Shown in pieces: positions 14,001 to 26,000 of a DNA stretch of 64,000 nt. The first letter of the stretch is position 1. Each line of letters begins with the position of its first letter. The DNA is from Sipunculus nudus (Eukaryota > Annelida > Sipuncula > Golfingiida > Sipunculidae), in contig CM049318.1 of assembly GCA_026874595.1 (NCBI GenBank), positions 29,106,956 to 29,170,955 on the forward strand, written 5' to 3'. The translations under genes were made by a program, and so were the position numbers. Below the pieces are notes generated by a model. The model had not been told where the DNA came from, searched no databases, and was given only the letters and a program-made list of their open reading frames with translations.

Positions 14001-17000
14001 GTGAAAATTAAATCCACAGTACTTACAGGAAAAAAACGTGCCGTGGTCAAACTTGGGCAAAATTTAAGGTACCAATTTTTTATTATTGCCAATATTTAAA
14101 AAAAATTAACAGATTTTGATCTAATTTTTGGTATACAATTAAATTTTGATCAATTAAAGTTGTATTACTGAAAAAAAGTCCCTACCTTTAACCCTTTTGG
14201 TCTTAAGTGACCAAATATCTTTCCTGAATTTTTTTACAAAGTCCATTATGTTTGGGCCCATAACTTTTTTTAAATTAAATAATACTGACTTATTGTCTGG
14301 CATGTACATGGACACTATATAGAGGAATATTTATGGTAAATATGAAGAAAAACAGATCAGTGGTTTTGATAAAAGGCAGTCCTAAAGTGTGAAAATAGAT
14401 TTCTAATAAAAAATTGAGGTTTTCCTTAATATCTCAAAGGAACGAAGTCCTATTGACCCAATCTTCGGCATGGTAGGAGATTTTTGGGACATCTAACTGT
14501 ATGGCAAATTTCAGATTCGTAGGTCCAATGGTGTTGAAACGTGCAAGTCTTACGGACGGACATCCGGACAGACGGACGGACGGACGGACGGACGGCACGA
14601 CAGACGGACGGACGACGGACAATGGACCACGACTATAGCTCAGATGACTTATAGTCAGCTGAGCTAAAAAACCGCTACCAACAATGAAAACTTTGTTTTT
14701 GGTCTATCTTATGATCTCGTTAGCCAATGGCTCATTTGCATACGTCTCAGTGTTTCAGTGCTTCATCGGCGTTTGTGTCGAGGGAAATCAATGGCTGTGG
14801 CCACAGGCACTCGTTTCGAGCACTATAATGGCCTAGAAACCGAAAACACATTGAGTATGGGCGATATACCCATTATAAAAGAACAAGGTAACGAACTCCA
14901 CCGCTACGCGGGCAAGACAACTTTTTTTCACAAGTCCGAATTCCGGAGAATTATCCGCTTTATTTCAGCGGTTAAGCTCCCATATATGGAGGAATTGTGC
15001 AAAAAAATGATAGAAGCATGAAAGTTGGCAAAAGTATTCTTTGGAGCTTATTGATAAATTTCAGATATAGGGCCAAGCTAAAAATAAATTATTTTGGCCA
15101 AATCCAAGATGGCGGCCAAGATGGCCGCCAAATTAGAAAATGTCAAGAACTTCAGTTAAAATGTCCCGAGAAAGCATTGCAAGTACTCTAATATTATGTT
15201 TTTTGGACTGAGAAATTCAATTTTTGAGGTTCCAACCCTCTCCAAGTACTCATTAGCTGGTTTTATGACGAATTTGGTAATATTCCCATTAATCCAACAG
15301 TTCAGCTGCATATTGAGAAGAATTGAAATGAAAACCTGGAAAGAAGAATGAAACTTGGCATAATAATTTTCCAAACCATACTCTATATGTTCAGATATGG
15401 GGCCGAGCGGAATTCATAATATCATGCTAAGACTTCAAGATGGCGGCCAAGATGGCCACCGAAACATGAAATACCAATATAGTCGGTTATATTTGTCCTG
15501 GAATGCATTGCAAGTGCACTGTTTCTATGTTATTAGGATCGAAACATTTATTTATAAGGGTTCCATGTATGTATCATGCATGTGTGAATGAAGTCTGATT
15601 TTGTTGGTATTGAAATTGTGCTAAAATTACCCTTTTTTACCAGCACATCTAACGGTAAAACGTATTTGTTGATTACCCTGCCGAAATTTAATATATTTGT
15701 TAATTTTAAGTATTTGAACACTATGTCTCTTTCAATGTAATGAAAAGGACAGTCGATTGGTAAAACGCTCGGCTCTCTTCACTGGCGACCACGTTTCTGT
15801 CCCCGATTTTGCTATGAGAGTGGATTGTTGTGGTCCATACAGAGTCGGTTGTTTTCTTCGTGTACTCTGATTCCATTCACCACTTCGCCATCCGAGCCAC
15901 GGAAAGGGCCTTGTAGTAGTTATTATAACAAGTAGTACAATCAATGTAAAAGAAATTTTATTTGTTTATAAGTTGTGGCTCTTTTGCCTTGAGGTGACGG
16001 TGCAGCTTTAAGACTCTTTGCTTGCATGAAGAAAGAATCAGTACATATTTAGCGGCTCACCACATTATGCAGTATGCTAGGCTTTCTTTTAAAGTGATAG
16101 ATTAAGGCCTGTTGGTATCACATTCTACTGAATGAGAATGAATTTATCCGTATGATAAAGATGGTATGTTGTTAGAAAGAAGTCATAACCTATCGTTAAG
16201 ACATTAGAGAAAATATCATGATTTGTGGCGAGATTTCACCATTATGCCAATGCGACATTGACGGGGTTTGAACTGGGGACCTACAAACACGTCCTTAACC
16301 ACGAGGCATTGTTCTAACCCGGGATATGCTATCTTTGTACTGTGGTGATGGTGCATGACAGAATCTGGACACTTGACGACACTTGTGCAGTTTGCCGCCT
16401 TCTACATTGATAATCAGGTTTATGATCCTTACCAATAAGCTAACTTTGCATTTCCAAGTGATGTCTTAAAATACTCCGTTTGCTTACATAATGCACACTT
16501 TTAATAAATATAAGGATAATTAGAAATAATAAATATTTGCTTCATTTATTGAAATAATTTATCTTCATGTGCACAGAATGCAAGATTGTAGATCGGACTG
16601 AACTTTGCACATAAGATAAAAAGAACCGATAGTAAGTTGGAATTGTGGGCGTTTTACGAGAAGAAAAACGCTCTTGTCCTGCAAAATATAAAAGAAAATA
16701 TTGCAAATATATTAATTTATTAATTAAATATTACAAAAAAAAATAATGTAATAAACTGATCTGTTCAGTAATAATATTCAGAAGTAGTCTATCCTCATTA
16801 ATATATGTTCACTTGATGAAGCGAATGGTATGAAATACAAGTTGCCCAAGCATTCTGCATATGGGCATAACACTGACATAAAGGGAAAGTACAAAGGTTG
16901 CCAGAGCTCAGCAGCTGAAAGCACAGCAAAGTTACAATCACCAATCAAGTCGATAAAAAGTCAAACCAAACTTTATACTGAATTTTAGGAAAACAAGTTA

Positions 17001-20000
17001 ATGAAGAATGAATGCATGTCTGGAACCTGAGGGTGCATTATATTTTTCAACCTTGTTTTGTGAATTAGACTTTCTATCTTCCGTCTTGCTGTACCATTTT
17101 CTTAGCATCCATCCATGAAAGATCAGCTAGCTTGAACCTGGCAGCACCGACTCATACATGTGGTGAATATTTCTAACAATATATGCATGTACTACATGAA
17201 TCTACAAATGTGCATAATGTCAGCAAATGAAAGTATTTTGTTGACACCAACGCATTATGCAAAGTGAATTTTAATGGCAACTTGTTGGGAAGGAACAAGT
17301 TTTATATCACAAAAATTGCATCACAGCAAATGGCAGTGATACTTTACTGACACGTGTCGGTTCTTTCCTACGATCATGCAGTCTAATGACGTCTGCATCG
17401 TCACCATATCACAAATTAGTAATCTGCATGAGTGTTATTTCATGCATTCATCACCATAGTACAAAGGCAGCATACAGCAACATGTTGTGCACCTCTAATG
17501 TGTGTGGATTCTGTTTTCTTGCCAACATACAGTCTGAAAGCCATCACTTCATGGCAAAAGAAGCTTAAAATCCATACAGCACACAGATGTGAGCTTCTAC
17601 ATAAGCGCGTATCTAGTCATGCACGCATGTACTCTAAATTCATTATAATTAAAAGTCTTTCCTTTTAAACAGACATGGTGTTCAAATACTTTTACCTAGA
17701 ACATGTAAATTAAATTTCAGCAGAACTATTTGATATTTTATTGCTCTAATCAAGATTTACACGAATGTTAAGTTGATGGTAAAATTAAATATCATGTTTG
17801 TAGATTTTCGAAAACCATACCTATTCTTCACTGATATATGAAGCTCCCACTGATACAAGACAGGATACCTAAGTTTCTTTCATCCCTTACCTCGGCAAAG
17901 CAGTTAATACATTCGTTAGCATGCAAATAAAGGGATTTCAAACAGAGGAAGTCAGATATTAAATATTAATATAATAAAACCTACCCCAGCAAATGACACT
18001 TTCATTTAAAAGTGCAGTATTCAGCAAATTTTATCAAGTGTACCGTTCGATGTACTGAAGAAAAAGGGACTTTTAGTACAATTTCAGTAGGTACACACAA
18101 GGCAGAATCTATACAGCTGACAGGTGTGGGCTTCTTACATACGTCTGTATCCTGCCACGCACGCATCCAGTCTGATATAAAAGTTATAAGCAGGATAAAC
18201 TTTATATTATATGAATTGTCTAATTTATTTTATTATAATATATATTTAATATGGATTGTACAGTTAATTGTAATTACTATTACAAGGACAAAGAGGAATT
18301 CACCCACCTTGGATGGGCCATTATAGCCCAATAGGAATAGGAACGATGTTGTTTAAACCTGGGGCGCCAGTGCAGATAGCCGAGCGTTTTTACCACTCAT
18401 TTGTCCATTCCATTACATTGAAACAGACATTGGGCTCAAATAAGTAAAATTAATATATATGTTAAATGTCAGCACAGTTGGATTTATGCGTTTGATATTT
18501 TCCAATTACACTAAAAAGGTTTACATGAATGCTGATCGTTAAACCTATGTACATGTATGTAGGTTTCAAATATTCTAATGGTAAGTGTTTACGGACATAT
18601 CAAGTTCAATCCTAATTGCATTGCAGATTTCGACAGATAAGTTTTTGGCACCCTTCACCTCTTCTAAGGAATTATATTTGTTAGCATGCAAATGAAGGGG
18701 AAGAAAAAGGAAGAAAGGAAGAAACATTGCAATAAAAATTGTTCTACTATTAAAGCATATGAATTCAAAGCAGACAAACCTAAGCCAGCAAATGACACTT
18801 TCATTTGACTACGATCACAATGTGAGCGACTACTGTGCAGAACTCAACAAATAATGTTTGCTATCCATTGTGCTAGTAAACAAGGGAAAATGTCAGACAA
18901 TTTCAATATAAACAAAACCAGGATTCTTTTACAGAGTCATTTTACAGACTTTAAACCCTTATAAATGAATTTATCGACCCCAAAAACTGAATGGATTTCC
19001 CCCCGAGCTGGCGTCTGTGATTGGCTGCATGGTACCAGTCGTTTTCTACATCTCTTTTAGGCGCACAATTCAAACAGCTGTCAAATTGTCAATGAAGTTG
19101 AATATCAGTGGGCATGGCATGCAAACACAACCAGGATCATTAAACATTTTGTATACATTAACGTCTGTTCTATAACCATAACATGCATTAAGCCCGGGAT
19201 GACGTCAACTTCCGCAACTAGTAAATGTATACATGCCAAATGACGGTGTCGCAGCTGAAATAAACGTGCTGGAATTCGCGGTTAGTGCGGGGAACTTTTA
19301 TATTTGGAAGTTTAATCTTGTAAATAAAGATGTTTTCAACAAAAAGGAGCGCGATCATGCTTGTGAAGCGGATAATTTTCCGGCATTCGGACTTGTGAAA
19401 AAAAGTTGTCTTGCCCGCGTAGCGGTGGAGTTCATTACCTTGTTCTATTATAATGGGTATATCATGCTCAATGTGTTTTCGTTTTCTAGGCCATTATAGT
19501 GCTGGAAACGAGTGCCTGTGGCACGGTATATGGGAAAATATCAAGCAAGTTTGTTTTAATTTTTTTCGCTTAAAGTAATTCAAATAGAGATATTTAGCAA
19601 GCTGAGTCAGTGTTCATATACGATGTCAGCTGACGGCCATCCATGCAACGCCTATTTGTCCCACATGCGGCGTATTTTCCTTTGTTCTAACTGTACGTTC
19701 AAATCTGCTTGCATCACAGGGTCATGAAAAGATACCATGCAAGTGAAGTTGCATGGCGACTTTTCAAATATGGCAAAGAACTGGTGCTTAGCGAAAAAAA
19801 AAAAATAAATGACACGCGTGAACTTCGACCAAGGAGGCGGGGCATGTGGGACAAATCAGTTATAGCCCAATGAAATGTTATGCAAGCCGTGAGGTTTGCG
19901 AGGCTTGTGTCACATGGCAGGAGAGCCGTTCGGCTTGTGTCAATCATGGCAGGCTCGCCTAAACGGCTCGCCTGCCATGTGACAAAAGCCTCGCAAACCT

Positions 20001-23000
20001 CACGGCTTGCATAACATTTCATTGGGCTATAACCAATACACAACTTCGTCATATTATAATCGTTCACAAAGTGTTAGTTGCATGAACGTTAACGTTTCTT
20101 GACACAATAAATATAAACGCATCGATAACGGATACAGAACTTACATTTTAAGCGGGTCTGACACATTTTGCAGCTGCTTTTTATCCGCGAGAATGATTCA
20201 TAGACATTGGCAGCTGTCATCGCTATGCATACGCTCCCGAGGCAGTGGAAATCTTGCGCTTCTAAAGAAGCAACTGATTTTCACGCTGCCAGCTTTGACC
20301 GTTTATGATATATTTAGACACCAGATGGCGGTTCGTTGTCCACTGAAATAAACGTGCGTATGATGTGACAAGGAGCCAATCAGATGCCAATAAACAAACA
20401 CTCGACAGGCATCCTGGCTCCGCCCATTGCTGCGCTTCAAGCGCCGCTTGATGAGTTTCCGGTCGAATTTAAATTGCTCCCTCTGCATTCTCGCATCATC
20501 GACTATGACATTATGACATTATGACTGTGTTAGCGTAGCCATGTATCTGTTGTCTGCAGAACTGAAACCAGCCAGCGAGGTGTGCACGCAGCCTTTGTTG
20601 TTACGTTTCGTTTGAATTACAGCTCACCGAGCGAGCATCCTATGTGCCCAATGCCCTAAGCAAACCACGTCAGGGGCAATTCTCTCTGAGCTTGTTGCCT
20701 GTTCAGACGGTTACGCTGGGGGATGAGCTGTCACTCAAAAATAAATGAATATGATTGGCTCCGTGTATTCCTCGCTTGGCTTTGTCTTCCAGCACAAGGT
20801 CTCATCTGATTGGACAAAAATACAGTGCTCCCCTCTGGTGTTGCAATTCAGGATACGAGGTCATAACAAACAGCGCCTTACGATATAGGTAGTAGCCCTC
20901 TAGGTAAAGCGCTGTGTAAAGAGCGTACGCTATGCAGATCTAAAAGCTTGAAAGCTTGTCCTCACAACAATAACAAAGCATTCGCTAATGTGATTTTATT
21001 TTGTTAAACAGCGGCGATTTTTTAACGCTCTGTGATCTCTTTCCTCTGATGACCGATTCGCCGATGTGATAATAATATTGACCTTTATAAGCTAGCGGTC
21101 ATTGCGGCCGCCGTATTTGGATATTATACAGAATTATATTTGACTTGCGTTTTTCGTAACGGAACCTTGTAACAAAATTTAAACAAATAAACATAAATTT
21201 CATGTCATTTAAAGTTTCCCCTTGCGAAACAAAGTCCGCCCGGAAAAGATCGGGGCGCCGTGCAACGGCAAGTGTCAAGCTGTGAAGTTTTTTCCATTAA
21301 GCCGATCAAAATGCAAACCCCATTCGTCATGCACCGCGCGGGGTTTAAATGCAAACTGATCGTCGCCGAATATATGCTTATTACATCGCATTTTGGGAGC
21401 AGAAAGTGTTGTATACTAACTATATTTCCCGCAATAAAATCGGATGAATGAAACTTAACGCGCAGGCGTATAGTAAAGTACGGATCTCTGATTGGCTCTC
21501 TTTCTGGGGTTGCTAGGCGTGGCGTCTATCCACCAATAGCGACAGCCATGACAGGTTGCATTATGTAAATATTACTGTCAATCAATCTTTCACAAAATGA
21601 GAACGCTAAAAATAGCAGTGCGCACCTATACGTAATTCACAGAGAGGCAAATACTGGCGGAGAGATCCAAATCTTTTCTATAACAATTTGTAATAACATT
21701 TACAGGTCTTCCATATTGGCTTTCTAGGGAAAGAACATATCATCTCAATATATGTGATTCCCACGTGCTACTGTGTCTGGTCACAATGACTTATCGGAAT
21801 TTTGAAAGTTTCCAGCGAATATAGTTAATAGTCAGATTCCATCAAATGCTCTGGAAACATCATTGGCAAAGTCGATGATAAAAACTAGAATTGTCGCCTG
21901 CCGCTATTAATTTTTCTTACTCATAATCTACGAATGTTCTAACATTTCTGACAAATGAGCGAATCCATCGCAAGAGACATATAAAAATGAAGCCCAAAAA
22001 GGTCGCCTATGAAAAACGGCCCTGATCGCGCTGACAATTTCAACATCTTTGACAGATTATATTAGCAATGGTATTGAAAAATATGGCCTTAACTATACCC
22101 AAATAAAAATAACACTCTGTTGTATATCGGAACCTTGATGGCCTTCAGCTCCTAGCCCGGTCCCCCCCCCCCCCCCTTTACACCCTTTTTTAACTCCCGC
22201 TACGCTGCAGTTCAGAAATCCTGACGAGAGCCCTGTTGTCCGTTCCACCACCTCTGTCCATCTATTTTCTTGCGATTTTATTTTTAGGCAAGACATTAAT
22301 TAATATGAAATTGTGAGTGTCTGAAAGCCTTCCAATGCCTTTAAAAACATGTAAAACCAAAGAGCCCAAGAGGGTGCTGCCTCCTCCACCCCCCCCCCCC
22401 CCCAACAGGATTATGCCCCTGGACCCCACCAGAGGCCCGCCTTAGGACCCCTTTCCGTGACCACCTCCGCTTGCTTCGCGAATGTCCGTAAATTTAGCAG
22501 GCCCTTAAATTTGTCTAGCTATAACCCTGTATATATGTGTGTGTGTGTGTGTGCGCGCGTGAGTGAGTGAGTGATATCAGCCCCTCGCCGTTTATAATAA
22601 ATCGCCGCCACTGATGATGACAGACATGTGTTGTGTGTGTGCGTGTGTGTGCGTGTGACTTACGGTAAGAAATCCATTCGACCAGCTGACCCACATCTGA
22701 ACTGGTCGGTTACACATTGGTACTGCGGCGTAGGCCGGGAGCTCCTCGTTGGCCACCTCAATGTTCCCATCTTTTATCACAACTCGTCTTTCACCTGCCG
22801 CTAAAACAGGAACACAAACAAAACGATGAGTCTCCATTAATTCAAATAGTTTAAAAGAAAAAAAGATAAAGCTTTTAAGTTAGCAGTTCATTATAAAATA
22901 TTCCATGGAGAAAAGTGCCAGATCATTTAAATAAGGAAAGTTAAAGTTAACAATTCGATTTAATGATTTAGTATTTTGGCGAGAACGGTAGCAAGAGTCT

Positions 23001-26000
23001 TCAATTGTGTATATTGAATAAGGGCACTTCAGTTAATGGAACGGTCAATTGTGTTATAAGGATATTCGTGGAAAAATAAGCCATTCTGCATAATATTTAA
23101 GTAGTCGATATACATATATATATATGTATATATATGTGTATATATATGTGTGTATGTGTATGTGTGTGTGTATTAATGAGCATATAACTTACAATCTGAG
23201 CATATAACTACACTGAATCAGCCTTCTATTAGGGAACATATCGTTGCCCTGTCGTTACGACTTTTTGTGATCAACCACACAGTTTAAAAGGAAATCGCAC
23301 TAAAGCAGATCTTACCGATAACAAATTCGTAGTCCGGGATGACTGGGTCGATTCTGTTCGGGTCCTGGTACAGACCCACGCTGGCGTTGGAACAGGTGGA
23401 CACAGAGAAGGGGAAGTACTTGCCGTGAGTGAAGATGCGGACGACCTCGTGGCTGTACATTTGAGGGGTGACTACGGACTGTTGGGGCTCTGTTAAGACA
23501 TAAACGACAACGTGTAGAATTTATGGTGTTCTGTCAAAACATATACGTCAACATGCAGAATTACTAGTGATCTGTCAAAACATATACGTCAACATGTAGA
23601 ATTAATGGTGTTCTGTCAAGACATAAACGTCACCAGAATTACCAATGTTCTGTCAATAAATAGTGTCATATTAAGAAAGAACATCATTACATACTAATGA
23701 GGCTTTATCAGAGCATATATGTAAACATTTAGAATGACTAGTGTTCTGTCAAGACTTAAACGTTAAGATTTAAACAATAACATGCACTGCTGTGGCTCTG
23801 TAAGGTAGAGAAACATATAAAAAAAACATATATTTGTGGGGCTCTGTCCATTAATAGGCAGAAATACTGGTTTTCTGTCAAGAATAAAACATTGACACGT
23901 ACAGCTGTGACTCTGTCTAGAATTAAACATTAACACGCACCGCTCTGGCTCTGTCAAGAATGAAAAGGCAACACGTTAAGGTTCTCCTATAATACGAGTG
24001 CAAGTGAGACGATTGTCTGCTCGGCCGAGGCATGGTAAGGAATCCTTTAAACAACACGATATTTTAACCCTCCACAGAATTTCCTCAAAAGCCCCCTCAG
24101 AGATTATGATTATTGTTGCTAATATGCAAACAAACCAAGAACCCAAGGGACCTACAAATGCAGGTAAAACATAAACAAGGCCTACAGGCCTAATGCGAAC
24201 CTATGCATTGGGAAATACACCAGGTATAATGCTTCAATGCTGGACCATTACTTTTCATGTATATGAACAATGCAAGTACCAAACATTCTGAATAAGAAAC
24301 AATTACACAAACATCACTGCTGAAATTCTGGCATGGGTGTACACAACAAAAAAATGATTGTAGCTGGTACCATAAGTCTTGTATTCAACGAAGCTATCAG
24401 AGATATATACATTTGCCTAATTTCAGACTGATATATCAAACCCCTCCTGAGAAATAACCAGAGACACACACTGTGCAAAAATTATTGTAGGTGGCACCAC
24501 CAGTCTTGTATACGACAAAGCTATTCGATATGTATAAATATGCCCAATTTCAGGCTGATATATCAAATTCCTCTGTAGAAATAAGCAGGCACATACACTG
24601 TGCAAAGGTCATTATAGGTGCCGACACCTGTCTTGTGAACGAGAAAGCCATCAAAGACACATAGACAGGTAAAAATATCAGGCCAATATATCAAACTTAC
24701 CTTTAGTCTGATGAATGGGGCTGACCAGGCTTAGGTGAGAAAGGCAGTTGCCCCGAGTGAACTGTGACTAATTTCTGGCTCAGGCTACTGCACTGAGTGA
24801 ACTCATTACCTGCACCTGGCTAGACTGAGTAAACGTTTGACCTGTACTTGGATGCATTGAATAAACTCTTGACCTGTTGCATAATCTGACACAGTTGGCA
24901 GCCTGCCAAAGCTATAAATAGCTCCAGGCTGAACTTTGGTGCCAAGTCTGATGCAGTGGGCAGCCTGCCAACGTTATAAATAGAATGCAGCTACTGCACT
25001 GAGTGAACTCCCGACCAAACCTGGCTGCACTGAGTGAACTCTTGACCTGTTGTCTAAACTTATACAGTTTGCAGTCTGCCAAAGCTATAAATAGATCCAG
25101 ACTGACCTTTGGCCTGTTGCTAAATCTGAAATAGTAGCCACACAATTGCATAAGCTCACAGATTGGCTCAACATGCAGCCCTGAGGGTCGTGAAACACAT
25201 GAAGTGATCACATGATACTCATGTGGTGATCATATGCTACCTATGAGGTGATCACATGGTGCCCATGAGGTGTTCACATGTCACCCATGAGGTGATCACA
25301 TGCCTTGTGCTTGGCTGCACTGATTGAACTCTTGACCTATATCTGGCTGCACTGAATGAACTCTTGATCTGTTGCCAAATCTTGGCCTGTTGGTAAATCC
25401 TTTTACACATACTGAAAGACTTTGGCTAAAATGCTTTTTTTCAAGCTGACTTATTCATAAACTTTTTATCAAAACATCTAGAATAATAAAAGATGCAGTC
25501 CTTTCATTGTTAAATGATTCTGCCAAAAATCATTCAAGTAAACTCTAACAAAGGCCACCTAAGAATATCTTTTGTGCAAAGTTACAGAAGTTATAATTGA
25601 AACAATAATTTTGTAGAAGAACACTATTGCAGTCCTCAGTTTGCAATAAACATAATAATGGCCATAAGACCAACTTAAGGTTTTCACGACTCAACCAAAA
25701 ATATACGAACTCAATCTATTCTGATATGATTGAAAGGACCATGTTCTAGGATAATTCTTTTGAAAAACTGAACGATTCAACTTGACAGTTTCATCAAAAA
25801 CATTTTAAGCTGAAAAGGGCCCATAAAAAAATAGGTTAATGTAGGTGGCAGCACGAAATCTGCAACTTTAAATATGATTCATTTGACCAATATTTGCACA
25901 ATACTTGATAATGCTAGCTTTTGTCATTTCTGAGATTAATATGTCAGTATGCTTACTTGGCCAAATGACTAAATTCTAATTCGTGTTACTCCGCTAAAAT

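Larger units (their letters stand above)
11028..22663 (-). other. Intron 11 (11.6 kb), repeat-filled
   Basis: This is the largest intron of gene 1. Apart from the repeats listed separately below I see no supported gene in it. Open frames at 11,338-11,592, 11,929-12,228 and 12,255-12,524 have AT-driven composition and no domain similarity. About 18.9-21.7 kb is richer in CpG and contains several CCAAT-type motifs. Confidence 0.6.

Noticed and set aside
14997-15591. Two open frames with QDGGQDG
   Set aside because: They are read from tandem copies of an AAGATGGCGGCC-containing repeat, not from a gene.
19714-20067. Minus-strand open frame of 117 codons
   Set aside because: It is mostly translation of the 72-bp palindrome and its spacer.
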